Shown here: positions 17,113-25,907 of the stretch, piece after piece
How positions within the stretch are numbered: position 1 is the stretch's first letter
Layout of the letters: every line of letters starts with the position of its first letter
Origin: Pseudomonas rhodesiae
GTDB lineage: Bacteria; Pseudomonadota; Gammaproteobacteria; Pseudomonadales; Pseudomonadaceae
Direction: 5' to 3'
DNA length: 64,000 bases
NCBI RefSeq assembly: GCF_007858255.1
Contig: NZ_VFEU01000016.1
Span: forward strand, 1 to 64,000
Program-made: the position numbers and the translations under genes
The notes under the pieces: model-generated
What the model was told of the DNA's origin: nothing
The model's input: the letters and a program-made list of their open reading frames with translations, nothing else
Database searches by the model: none

Positions 17113-17955
17113 ATGCTACCCATCCGTCGCGATGTCCGTTTTGCCCTACCCGCCGAGCGCATCAAGGACTGGCACGCGCAAGGCCCGTTCGTTACGCACT
17201 TCTTCAACGCCCTGTCGCTGCTGTTTCCCCAGGGTGAGCTGTTTTTTATGGACAGCGTGCGCCACTACCGTCAGCGCATCGACGACCCGCTGCTGAAAAA
17301 GGAAATCCAGGGCTTTATCGGCCAGGAAGCCATGCACAGCCGCGAACATGTGGCCTATAACGATCTACTGCAAGCGGCGGGCCTGCCGGCGCACACCCTC
17401 GACCGGCGCTTGAAATTCATCCTCGACTGGCAGAAAAAACACCTGCCGCCGGCTTTCAACCTGGCCGTGACCATCGCACTGGAGCACTACACCGCCATGC
17501 TGGCCGAGATCCTGCTCAGCGACCCGTCGCGCTTCGGCCCCTCACTTAAGGGCTACCAACAAATGTGGTACTGGCACGCCCTGGAAGAAACCGAGCACAA
17601 AGCGGTGGCGTTTGACGTGTGGAATACGGTGATCAAGCCTGGGCCCGCGCGCTACCTGCTGCGCACCGGGACCATGTTGACCACCACGCTGTTGTTCTGG
17701 CTGGTGGTATTGGATTTTCACGTGCGCCTGCTGGTGGCCGATCGCAAGGCAGGAGGCTTTTTCAAAGGCTTCTGGCGCATGCTCAAGTTTCTGTACGGCC
17801 CCAAAGGCGTATTCCCGCGCATGCTGGTGCCGTGGCTGCATTACTTCAAACCGGGCTTTCACCCATGGGATCACGACAACCGCGCGCATCTGGCCGGTAT
17901 CGACGCGTTGGTCGAGGATATCGAACAGACCCGACGCCGCTACGAATCCGCCTAG
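17113..17955 (+). CDS. PF10118-type 'metal-dependent hydrolase', ferritin-like diiron protein
   Basis: A 280-residue protein of the COG3687/PF10118 family, annotated generically as metal-dependent hydrolase. The layout looks like a four-helix diiron fold, with acidic and His residues in FFMDSVRHY, QEAMHSREH, ALEHYTAMLAE and EETEHKAVAFD (two E-x2-H motifs). Hydrophobic residues 190-212 could be a membrane segment. AGGAG precedes the ATG, 15 bases after the SDR stop. The enzyme activity is not established; an oxygenase role fits both the metal ligands and the oxidative operon. Its stop is interlocked with that of the convergent EIIC-EAL gene. Confidence 0.8.
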   Translation: MLPIRRDVRFALPAERIKDWHAQGPFVTHFFNALSLLFPQGELFFMDSVRHYRQRIDDPLLKKEIQGFIGQEAMHSREHVAYNDLLQAAGLPAHTLDRRLKFILDWQKKHLPPAFNLAVTIALEHYTAMLAEILLSDPSRFGPSLKGYQQMWYWHALEETEHKAVAFDVWNTVIKPGPARYLLRTGTMLTTTLLFWLVVLDFHVRLLVADRKAGGFFKGFWRMLKFLYGPKGVFPRMLVPWLHYFKPGFHPWDHDNRAHLAGIDALVEDIEQTRRRYESA

Positions 17956-20027
17956 GTCTGCGCCAGCGCCGCACGCTCGCGCACAAAGCCCTGCAATTGA
18001 TCGCCCGGCAGCGCCTTGCTGAAATACCAGCCCTGGATAAACAGCTCGCTGCCGGTGTTCAGGAAGGCCAGTTGCTCGGCGGTCTCGACGCCTTCGACCA
18101 CCACGCCCAGGTTCAGCGCTTCACAGAACCGCAGCATGCCCGTCAGGACCTGGACGCCCTTGGGGTCGTGCTGGGCGACTACGAAACTGCGGTCGATCTT
18201 GATGAAGTCCACTGGAAACTGGTGCAGATAACTAAGGGCCGAAAACCCGGTGCCAAAATCATCGATATACACCTTGGCGCCAATCGCCTGGAGTTTCTGA
18301 ATGGTCTGGCGGGTGGCCTGGATATCGCTGACCAGGGCGTCTTCGGTGATTTCCACGGAAACCAACCCGTGAGCCTGGGCCAGAATGCCGACCAGGCGTT
18401 CGCCGTAGGCGGCATCGGTCAAGGTCGCACTGGAGATATTGATAGTCATGGGCAGCGTGAATCCGAGCTTTTGCCACTGCTGGTATTGGCGCACGGCTTG
18501 GGACGCTACCCACATATCCACGTCCGGCATCAACTGCGCCTGAGCCAGCCACTGCAGAAATTCCCAGGGCGAATGCACCGTGCCCTGGCCATCGCGGGCA
18601 CGCATCAAGGCTTCGCAACCGGTGCACAGGCCGGTGCGCGTCGAGACTTGGGGTTGGAATTCCAGATAAAAATCATAGTCGCTGATCTGCTGGATGCGAC
18701 TCAGCTCATTGGCCTGGCGTGCCAGGGTCTTGTGGGAGGCCAGCACCGGGTCGAGCTCACGCAGCCGGCCTTTTTCTTCCAGGCCACGGAAGGTCATGTC
18801 CAGAGACTTGAGGTACACCGTGCCACCTTCACTGGCCTGGCGATGGATTGCCCGAACATACGGCGTGTAAACCAACGTACCCAGGCCCAGCAACGCCACC
18901 TGCAACCCGACCGCCGCCAGGTCGCCATGGGTGCTCAGATAAGCATTGAGCAGCACCGGCGAGGTGAACGGCACGCTGGCCACCGCCGGTGACACCCAGC
19001 CCATATGCACCACCCCCAGAGCCAGCATCGCGTTCGAGGCAGGTACTAACAGAAAGGGGATGAACAGCCGCGGGTTGAGGATGATCGGCAAGCCGAACAA
19101 CAGTACCTCGCTGACGTTGAACAGCGACAACGGCAAACTCGCTACCGCCACCAGGCGCATGGACTGACTCTTGGAAAACAGCAGAATCGCCAGCAATAGG
19201 CACAACGCACTGCCAGAGCCACCGATAAAGGCAAAACTGCCGAGCAGACCGCTGTTCAAGAGGTACTTGATCGGCTCGCCGGCCGCCAGTGCCGTGCCGT
19301 TGAGCACCACGGCCTGATCCAGCACATCGAACAGCGGCTGCATGGCGTACACGCCGTGAATCCCGAAGAACCACAGCAGCGAGTTCATCAACGTCACAAA
19401 CAAGCCGCTGCCGTAAGGCGACTGCAGCGCATCCAGCACCTGCGGCCCCTGCAACTGCGCCACATAAGGCACCTGTAGCAGCAGAGACAGCACTATCACC
19501 AGAACCAGGGCGGTGATGGCGCCGGGCACCACCATATTGATGGTGCCGCGCAGGTTATGCCCTACCAGGTCCTCATTGACCAGACGGGTCCAACGATAAC
19601 GGTGCAGCCAGGCCACTGCCGGCACGTTCAATAGCGGCGAGGCGATGGCGATAAACAACACAAAGGTCGCCGAGGCTCGGGGGAAGTCACGCAGGATGAA
19701 TGTCGCCACCACTACATGGGCCAGGCACAGAAAGGCAACCGGCAACTGCGGTAGGCGATGCTGGATCGCCAACATGTAGCCAATGGACGCCGCCACCAGC
19801 AACGGGATGACCGAGCTGATCTGGTTATGCAGCCCAGCGAGGAACGCCACCACCGAGGGCTCAAACCCCAGTACCCGTGCCAACTCGGACAGAATCAAGA
19901 AACCGGCCGACACCAGCAGGCAGGGCAGAATCCACAACAACCCTTCGCGGATCGCCCGTAATGACTCAGTGCTGGCCAATGCGGCCAGGCGCTGGGTGAA
20001 GAAAAGTTTGGAGAGCGTTTGCACCAT
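17952..20027 (-). CDS. PTS EIIC membrane domain fused to EAL c-di-GMP phosphodiesterase
   Basis: A 691-residue protein. Residues about 20-400 form a polytopic EIIC domain of the lactose/cellobiose type (roughly ten hydrophobic segments, with SPLLNVPAV and GGSGSALCL loops). Residues about 440-690 are an EAL domain with its catalytic set apparently complete: EAL in CEALMRARD, NISS, EITE, IDDFGTGFSALSYLH, KIDRSF, VEGVE and QGWYFSK. It should hydrolyse c-di-GMP, with the EIIC part probably sensing or binding a sugar. No EIIA or EIIB is nearby, so phosphotransfer is doubtful. The start MVQTLSKLFF (20027) follows GAGGG. It converges with the diiron gene, the two stops sharing CTAG. Confidence 0.9.
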   Translation of the reverse strand: MVQTLSKLFFTQRLAALASTESLRAIREGLLWILPCLLVSAGFLILSELARVLGFEPSVVAFLAGLHNQISSVIPLLVAASIGYMLAIQHRLPQLPVAFLCLAHVVVATFILRDFPRASATFVLFIAIASPLLNVPAVAWLHRYRWTRLVNEDLVGHNLRGTINMVVPGAITALVLVIVLSLLLQVPYVAQLQGPQVLDALQSPYGSGLFVTLMNSLLWFFGIHGVYAMQPLFDVLDQAVVLNGTALAAGEPIKYLLNSGLLGSFAFIGGSGSALCLLLAILLFSKSQSMRLVAVASLPLSLFNVSEVLLFGLPIILNPRLFIPFLLVPASNAMLALGVVHMGWVSPAVASVPFTSPVLLNAYLSTHGDLAAVGLQVALLGLGTLVYTPYVRAIHRQASEGGTVYLKSLDMTFRGLEEKGRLRELDPVLASHKTLARQANELSRIQQISDYDFYLEFQPQVSTRTGLCTGCEALMRARDGQGTVHSPWEFLQWLAQAQLMPDVDMWVASQAVRQYQQWQKLGFTLPMTINISSATLTDAAYGERLVGILAQAHGLVSVEITEDALVSDIQATRQTIQKLQAIGAKVYIDDFGTGFSALSYLHQFPVDFIKIDRSFVVAQHDPKGVQVLTGMLRFCEALNLGVVVEGVETAEQLAFLNTGSELFIQGWYFSKALPGDQLQGFVRERAALAQT

Positions 20028-20192
20028 GACCCATCCCTCTGCCCATCGCATACGCCCTTTAAGGCAGGGCCCCGGAAACACGGGCTAACGCTACACGTCC
20101 TGGCATCGGGAGCGAAAGAGATTTGAAGGCTGGGCCTGCAATTTTATTGGCTGGCTGTCGCAGCATCGGTAAGTTTTCGCTGACGATTTATT

Positions 20193-20219
20193 GAACTTTC
20201 GGACAGGCAAAATTCCTAA
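20193..20219 (+). promoter_or_regulatory. Possible AlgU/sigma-22-like promoter before the small membrane gene
   Basis: GAACTT (20193-20198) followed after 15 bases by TCCTAA (20214-20219) resembles the AlgU -35 GAACTT and -10 TCTRA, but the -10 match is imperfect. It lies about 130 bases upstream of the 20348 start. Confidence 0.25.
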
Positions 20220-20347
20220 TCTTTCTTGAACGGGTACTATTGCCGGCTTTTGAGGCGTTATGGGCAGCCCGGTGAGGTCTCAGGCTGAGGTGCCCGTTCA
20301 GGGAACAGCGCCTGAGTGGTATCAGGTACCAAGGAGGTAAGCTCGAA

Positions 20348-20614
20348 ATGCAACATAAGTTGTCGAATGCGATGCGCCCACTGCTGCTTAACGCAGCGTT
20401 GTGGTTAAGCGGTGTAGCGCTGCTGTTTTTGATCAAGGATGTGATCGAAGAGGTTTCGGGCCCCATTGGCGGAACCTGGATTGACCTGACGCTGGTACTG
20501 ACAGCTTACTTGCTGTTCTTTATTCTCGATCCACTGCAGTCCAGGGTGAACCGACACTTGCGCAAACGCGCCCGGCGCAGAAAGGCGCATCTGGAGGCGG
20601 GCTCCCGTGCTTGA
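20348..20614 (+). CDS. Small two-helix membrane protein, unknown function
   Basis: 88 residues with two hydrophobic segments (about 10-30 and 44-62) and a very basic C-terminal tail (NRHLRKRARRRKAHLE), so the tail is probably cytoplasmic. The ribosome site AAGGAGG lies 10 bases before the ATG, which makes it a well-supported gene despite its size. It overlaps the next small gene by 8 bases. I do not recognise a characterised family. Confidence 0.8.
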   Translation: MQHKLSNAMRPLLLNAALWLSGVALLFLIKDVIEEVSGPIGGTWIDLTLVLTAYLLFFILDPLQSRVNRHLRKRARRRKAHLEAGSRA

Positions 20615-20942
20615 ATCCGGCCCCGGCGACAATCACCGCTTAGCCCTCGAACGCTTTCAGGCAGCGCACCCGACGTTGGTCGCCGAGCTGGACGGGTTGA
20701 ATCCACTGGCCGCCCGGGCCAGAGGCGAAACCCTGGCCGAATACCGCGCCGAACGTTTGCACGAGGCCTTCGAAGCCGAAGCCGAGCGCCTGGGCCTGTT
20801 TGCCTGGGAGCTGACGCTCAAGCTCACCAGTGACTCTCCTGAAGCGTTCGAAGCCCAGCGCCTGGAGGTGCACAAGGAAGTGGCGCAGATGGCGGGCATG
20901 AGTTGGGCCGATTACTGCCAGTTGCACGACCTGCCCGGTTAA
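20607..20942 (+). CDS. Small acidic cytosolic protein (DUF6388-like)
   Basis: 111 residues, GTG start at 20607 inside the end of the upstream membrane gene, so it is translationally coupled. It is rich in Glu, Ala and Leu and predicted helical, with the motifs ARARGETLAEYRAERLHEAFEAE and AGMSWADYCQLHDL. The composition resembles short Pseudomonas proteins grouped as DUF6388; that name is from memory. No catalytic residues can be assigned. Its stop lies 9 bases from the convergent end of stk1, leaving no room for a separate terminator. Confidence 0.75.
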   Translation: MLESGPGDNHRLALERFQAAHPTLVAELDGLNPLAARARGETLAEYRAERLHEAFEAEAERLGLFAWELTLKLTSDSPEAFEAQRLEVHKEVAQMAGMSWADYCQLHDLPG

Positions 20943-20950
20943 AGCCGTCA

Positions 20951-21787
20951 CTACACGAACCAGCACCGTCTGACGCCGGCCATGGCCTCGCGCAGCTGTG
21001 CCACCGTGACCTTTCGCTGCTCCGGCGTCCAATGCAAGGCCGAGCGCAACGCCGGCCAACACCGCCTGGGTAAGCCGCGCGGTCGGGGCAGCGGCTGGTC
21101 GGGCTGACGTGGCGCCGAGCGGCGGCCCTGGGCGAGTTCATAGACGACACACGCCGCGCCGTACAGGTCAGCCAAGGCCGACAGTTCCCCACCCGCCATC
21201 AGCTCCGGTGCCGCGTACGCAGGCGTCCAGGCATTCAGACGGCTACGGCTCAAACCAGGCAACCCCGCCGCTTCCTGTGCCTGGCCCAGGCCGAAATCGA
21301 ACAGACGCAACCCCTCGTCGCCCAACAGGATATTCGCCGGTTTTACATCGCCATGCAGAACGCCCTGCCGGTGGGCGTAGCTCAAGGCATCTAACAACTG
21401 CAGCGCCAGAGGCTGCAGTTCGCTCCACGGCAAACCCTCCGGACACTCCAACAGCAGGCGATCGAGGGTCACTCCCTGCAACAGCTCCATGGTGAAGAAC
21501 GCCACTTCACGGACGGTGTCGACGTCGAAGGCGAACATCCGCACGACATGCTCATGTCGCAGGCTGCGGGTCAGGGCGAATTCGCTGTACAGCAACACAT
21601 GCCCATCCGGGGACTGGGCCAATGGCTCGCCCAGCAGTTTCAGGGCGACCCAGGCGTTGGCGTCGCCGAACGCCTCATGCAGCAGGTCGCGAGCCCGATA
21701 GACCACGCCCATGCCGCCGCAACCCAGTACGCGCTCAAGCTGATAACGCCCTGCCAGCACATCAGTCGGCCCCACCCCGGCGGTCAT
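20951..21787 (-). CDS. stk1: T6SS Ser/Thr protein kinase (Stk1/PpkA type)
   Basis: A 278-residue Hanks-type kinase without a visible membrane segment. The glycine loop is GCGGMGVVY and the Lys is in VALKLL. The catalytic loop is HGDVKPANILL (HGD in place of HRD), followed by DFG in LFDFGLG and APE in YAAPEL. Last gene of the T6SS operon; its ATG overlaps the stp1 stop (ATGA). It corresponds in position and size to P. aeruginosa Stk1 of H2-T6SS, not to the larger membrane PpkA of H1. The probable target is the FHA protein of the same locus, regulating secretion post-translationally. Confidence 0.9.
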   Translation of the reverse strand: MTAGVGPTDVLAGRYQLERVLGCGGMGVVYRARDLLHEAFGDANAWVALKLLGEPLAQSPDGHVLLYSEFALTRSLRHEHVVRMFAFDVDTVREVAFFTMELLQGVTLDRLLLECPEGLPWSELQPLALQLLDALSYAHRQGVLHGDVKPANILLGDEGLRLFDFGLGQAQEAAGLPGLSRSRLNAWTPAYAAPELMAGGELSALADLYGAACVVYELAQGRRSAPRQPDQPLPRPRGLPRRCWPALRSALHWTPEQRKVTVAQLREAMAGVRRCWFV

Positions 21788-22545
21788 GGCTGAACCACCA
21801 CGGCCGTCAAGTCATCCGCTGCCGGCCCACGCAGCACCTCGGTGAACAGCCTATCCACCACCTGACCGGGTGCGCCCCTACTCAGCGCGCGTCCCAAGGC
21901 GTCAAGACCGAGGCCCTGATACAAACCATCGCTGCAAAGCAAAAACACATCGCCAGGACGAGTACACAGCTCCAACACCTCCAGCATCAGCGGTTGCCGC
22001 CCGCCCAGCGCACGGGTCAGAGACCTCGCTGCCGGGTGGGACTGCGCCTGTTGCCGGGTCAAGCGTTGCGTATCCATCAGTTGCTGCTGCAAGGAATGGT
22101 CTCGCGATAGCTGATACAAGCGCTGCCCGCGCCACAGGTAGCAACGGCTGTCCCCTGCCCAGATGCAGGCCGCCCGATTGCCCTCCAGCAACAACGCCAC
22201 AACCGTGCTGCCCATGATTGCGTACGGCGCGCTTGCATTGAGGGGCAACGCTCGGCCCAGCCGACTGTCCAGTATCCGCAGACAATGCCGCACGGCCTTG
22301 AGCCGCTGGTCGAAATTGCTCTGGCGCGGCAGCGCGGCAAGGCTGCTGATCACCCACTGGCTGGCCACATCACCGGCGCGATGCCCGCCCATCCCATCGG
22401 CCACGGCCCAGCAACCGTGTTGCGGGCAATCGAGAAATGCATCCTCATTGCGCGCGCGGGTCCTGCCTCGTTCGGTGCGCCCGGCGCTGCGGCACGGGTC
22501 GCGCAGTTGGTTCACAGCTGCTCCGGCAGACGGAAAGTGCGCCAT
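21784..22545 (-). CDS. stp1: T6SS PP2C-type phosphatase (Stp1/PppA type)
   Basis: A 253-residue metal-dependent PPM phosphatase. The metal and phosphate ligands are visible: RARNED (Arg and Asp), VADGMGGH near residue 48, CSDGLY near 205 and the terminal DDLTAVVV. It should reverse phosphorylation by the neighbouring kinase. The start overlaps the last 34 bases of tssM and its stop overlaps the kinase start, so the three are a tight unit. The substrate assignment comes from the known kinase-phosphatase-FHA circuit of T6SS loci; it is not read from the sequence. Confidence 0.9.
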   Translation of the reverse strand: MAHFPSAGAAVNQLRDPCRSAGRTERGRTRARNEDAFLDCPQHGCWAVADGMGGHRAGDVASQWVISSLAALPRQSNFDQRLKAVRHCLRILDSRLGRALPLNASAPYAIMGSTVVALLLEGNRAACIWAGDSRCYLWRGQRLYQLSRDHSLQQQLMDTQRLTRQQAQSHPAARSLTRALGGRQPLMLEVLELCTRPGDVFLLCSDGLYQGLGLDALGRALSRGAPGQVVDRLFTEVLRGPAADDLTAVVVQP

Positions 22546-25500
22546 GCCGCCATCTGGAACGGGCCCGGGTGGCGTGCGCTGCTGAGCAGGAAGTTGGCGC
22601 GCAGCCCCGCAAGATCGGCCTTGAGTACCTGGGCATTGCGACCATTGGCGGGCTCGCTTTGCATCAGATCCAAGAAGCGGAAGAACGACCAGGGCCCGCT
22701 GTTTTTCTCGATACCGAACGGCCGCTGGGCGCCACGCTCCAGCACCAGACTGCTGCGGCCGTTGTCTGCCTCTTCAGGCCAATGGAACGTCGTCGGCACG
22801 ATCGGACCGTGGCGGTACTCCAGTTGCTTATCGCCGATACGCAGGACCGCGCGACTAACCGTCGGGTCCAGGCTGCAGGGTGCCAGTGTGAAACGAACGG
22901 CCCATTCGCCCTGCTCCTCACTGAAAAAACCCAGGCGAATCAGTTGAGCTTTGGCCAGTTGCTCCAGGGACGAGCGCGAAATCGGCAGGCTGCGGCCATC
23001 CAAGCCGCGCAGCCGGAAGCGGCTGCCTTCGGTGCTTACAAAAGGCTTCAGGTAGGTCTCGTAAAAACGCGCCATGGCGCCCCTTGGCTTGAAGAACTCC
23101 TGAAAATCCCCCAGCGCGACCTCGCCCGCGGCTTGCGCATTGAAGGGGTATCGACGCTGGATAGCCTTGGCGTAGAAGCCATAGACCTCACTCTGATAGC
23201 GCTGATTGACGTGCACATACGCATCGTCGAGCAGCAATCGCCAACTGTCGTCAGCGATAGCTTCGAGCCAGCCTTTGAGGGGCAGCGGCAGGCGCGCCGC
23301 TCTGTCGCGCAGTTGGCCTAACAGCGGCTGCTGTCCCTCCATGCGCTGCTTGACCAACTTGAACGCCGCCTGCTCCGTCGCCCCTTCGCGGTTCAGGGCG
23401 ACCAATTGCAAGTGCCACTCGTGGAGCAGCCGCAAGGCCTGCAACCATTCGCCGTCGGGGTTGCGCTCGGCATCCAGCAACTGGTGCAAGGGCTCGAAGC
23501 GACGCAGCAACGCACGGCGAGCGGAGTCCGGCACCGCCTGCGTCTGGAGGCCGCTAAGCAACCCTGCGGCCGCCTCGCTCTGAGTCGAGATACCGCGCTC
23601 GATGGCCTGCTGTACGCCACCAAGGCGCTCATGAGCCGTCGGAAAACGCGTGTGCTCATGCACCTGCTGCAACAAACGCACCAGCGGTGATTGCATCGAG
23701 GAGAGGCCCGCGAGTGTATCGACATGCTCTCGGAGGGTTTCGCTCGGTTCCAGACGGACGCGGCTCAAGGCACGGCTCCAAGTATCGGCGTACTCGCTGA
23801 AATAGCGTTGTTCCAGCTCCTGCATCAACTGCCGCATATCCATCGGACTAAGATCGCCGCCTTCACCTAGTACCCAGTTGTCCTGGACAATCCCATTAAC
23901 CAGACGCTGGCCCTGCTTTTCAAAGTGCTGCACGTACTGTTGGGTAAAGAACCCCGGAATGAGGGGCTCGCCCACCGTCACCCCTGCCCCCTCCACCAAG
24001 CGATAGGGTTCCAGATTGCGGGCCTGATCACGCAATACCCGATAGATCACACCCGCCAGCGACTCTCCGCGCAGGGCCTGGCGAGCCGCTGCCACCCGTT
24101 CGGCATTCAACGGCGATTCAAAAGATAGCCTAAGCAAATATGAGAAATGCGCGTTCAACCTGTTCTGCGCCGAGCTATCCCCGCCATATAGCGCAGCCCA
24201 CTGAGCCGCCACGCGCTCGGCCAGCCAGGTCGCGTCCCGACGCTCGGGCAAATTGAGCATCAGGTAGGCCCGCAGGTTGTCCATCAACTTTTCGCGGTCG
24301 TTCAGCGTGGCCTGCACCTGCGCTTCAAGCAACGCCGCGACCTCGGGCAATAATTGTTGGCGCAGCGCGTCCTCATAAGCCGTCACCAACACCGGGCGAC
24401 TGATCTCGCCCTGATACAGCCCGGCCCGTTCGATCTGGCGCGCATCCGTCACCGCAGGAAACACCTGGGTGGCAGCCAGCCGGCTGTCCAGCAGTGGCAG
24501 CAACGCCAGAGTGGCGTCCAAACCTGGTGTCGCCGGAGGTTGAGGCGCGATCAGCTGCGCCAGTTGCATCAGGCGCTGATGATTGACCGAATAACTGTGC
24601 GTCCACAATGCCCCACTGCCGACCACCACCCCTGATGCCGCCAATATCAGCAAGCCCTGACGAAGATGGAGGCGACGACGCTCCGAGGTCTGCAACCCCG
24701 CAAGGCCGGCCTCGGCAAAAATCACCTGTTTGAACAAGCCTTGAACAAAATGGCCGCGCCTGTCAGCGGTTTCCGCACTCGTCAGATAGAACCCGCGCAG
24801 TCCAAAGATACGTTGGAAGCGATGAGCCGAGAACCCGGACTCCACGAACAGGCACAACCGCTCGGCGATTCGCGCGGCCTGCCGAGGAAAATCAAGCATG
24901 ACGCCGCGCCGCTCGGCACTGCGCTCCTGGTGCAATCGCGGGATCAGCTCCGTGCCCAGACGCTTGAGCAAGGCTTCAAAGGCATCGCGTACCTGGGCCA
25001 TCTCGGTACCGGTTTTACTGGCGGGCAAACGCTCTCCCAATACCGCTTGGGCGCTGTCCCCCTGAGGCGTATCGAAGAATTCGGCAAACCCCGGCAAGCG
25101 GTCAGCCTGGGTCAACACCAGATAAATCGGCACATCCATATGCAGCGTCTGGTGGATGTCCTGCAAGCGCGCATGCACATGACGGGCATGCAGATCCAAG
25201 TCGTGTTCGTTGCCGCCGAGCAAGGTGTCCACCGCCAGCGTCACCACCACGCCATTGAGCGGACGTGCCCGGCGCCGCGATTTGAGCAAGCCCAGCAACG
25301 TCGCCCAGCCTGCTTCGTCCACTTCACCATCGGGCTGCGTCAGATAGCGCCCGGCGCTTTCGACGATCACGGCCTCATCGGCCAGGAACCAATCAAAGTA
25401 GGCGGTCGTGCCTGAGGGTGTGTCGCTCCGGTCCAGCGGAAACCGCACGCCGCCGGCGGCCAACAACTGGCTTTTGCCACTGCCCTGTTCGCCGATCAGA

Positions 25501-25892
25501 AGGTACCAGGGCAAGTCATTGCGCCAACGTTCGCCATGCTCCCCATAACAGCGTGAGGTTTTCAGGGTCTGCAACGCCTCCTTGAAACGCCCGCGCACCT
25601 GCCGCCGCTCTTGGTCGATCAACACCTGACGTTGATGTCGCGCCTGGTGGTCCGGCCTGTCGAGCCATGCCGCGCGCCGCCCTCCCACTACCACCATCGC
25701 CAGGCCCCACAGCAGAAACAGCACGCTGATGCTCAGCAGACGTGCCGTGGCCCCTTGCCAGAATCGATAATCGTCCACCGCCAACAACGGCCCGAAACAC
25801 CACACCAGCGCCGCCAGGCATAACACCAGCAGCAGGCTCCAGACCCAACTCTTGCGCAGCACTCTGCCCACGCCCGTGAAGAATGCGTTCAT
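22512..25892 (-). CDS. tssM: T6SS inner-membrane protein TssM (IcmF/VasK)
   Basis: 1126 residues, typical for TssM. Two hydrophobic segments lie at the N-terminus (about 14-32 and 43-64). A cytoplasmic NTPase domain carries an intact Walker A GEQGSGKS near residue 135. A third membrane segment lies near 415-435, followed by a long periplasmic region with the IcmF-related and C-terminal TssJ-binding domains. With TssL and TssJ it forms the envelope-spanning complex that anchors the tail machinery. tssL ends 15 bases upstream of its start. No frameshift is seen. Confidence 0.95.
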   Translation of the reverse strand: MNAFFTGVGRVLRKSWVWSLLLVLCLAALVWCFGPLLAVDDYRFWQGATARLLSISVLFLLWGLAMVVVGGRRAAWLDRPDHQARHQRQVLIDQERRQVRGRFKEALQTLKTSRCYGEHGERWRNDLPWYLLIGEQGSGKSQLLAAGGVRFPLDRSDTPSGTTAYFDWFLADEAVIVESAGRYLTQPDGEVDEAGWATLLGLLKSRRRARPLNGVVVTLAVDTLLGGNEHDLDLHARHVHARLQDIHQTLHMDVPIYLVLTQADRLPGFAEFFDTPQGDSAQAVLGERLPASKTGTEMAQVRDAFEALLKRLGTELIPRLHQERSAERRGVMLDFPRQAARIAERLCLFVESGFSAHRFQRIFGLRGFYLTSAETADRRGHFVQGLFKQVIFAEAGLAGLQTSERRRLHLRQGLLILAASGVVVGSGALWTHSYSVNHQRLMQLAQLIAPQPPATPGLDATLALLPLLDSRLAATQVFPAVTDARQIERAGLYQGEISRPVLVTAYEDALRQQLLPEVAALLEAQVQATLNDREKLMDNLRAYLMLNLPERRDATWLAERVAAQWAALYGGDSSAQNRLNAHFSYLLRLSFESPLNAERVAAARQALRGESLAGVIYRVLRDQARNLEPYRLVEGAGVTVGEPLIPGFFTQQYVQHFEKQGQRLVNGIVQDNWVLGEGGDLSPMDMRQLMQELEQRYFSEYADTWSRALSRVRLEPSETLREHVDTLAGLSSMQSPLVRLLQQVHEHTRFPTAHERLGGVQQAIERGISTQSEAAAGLLSGLQTQAVPDSARRALLRRFEPLHQLLDAERNPDGEWLQALRLLHEWHLQLVALNREGATEQAAFKLVKQRMEGQQPLLGQLRDRAARLPLPLKGWLEAIADDSWRLLLDDAYVHVNQRYQSEVYGFYAKAIQRRYPFNAQAAGEVALGDFQEFFKPRGAMARFYETYLKPFVSTEGSRFRLRGLDGRSLPISRSSLEQLAKAQLIRLGFFSEEQGEWAVRFTLAPCSLDPTVSRAVLRIGDKQLEYRHGPIVPTTFHWPEEADNGRSSLVLERGAQRPFGIEKNSGPWSFFRFLDLMQSEPANGRNAQVLKADLAGLRANFLLSSARHPGPFQMAAWRTFRLPEQL

Positions 25893-25907
25893 TGATTGCT
25901 CCCAGCG

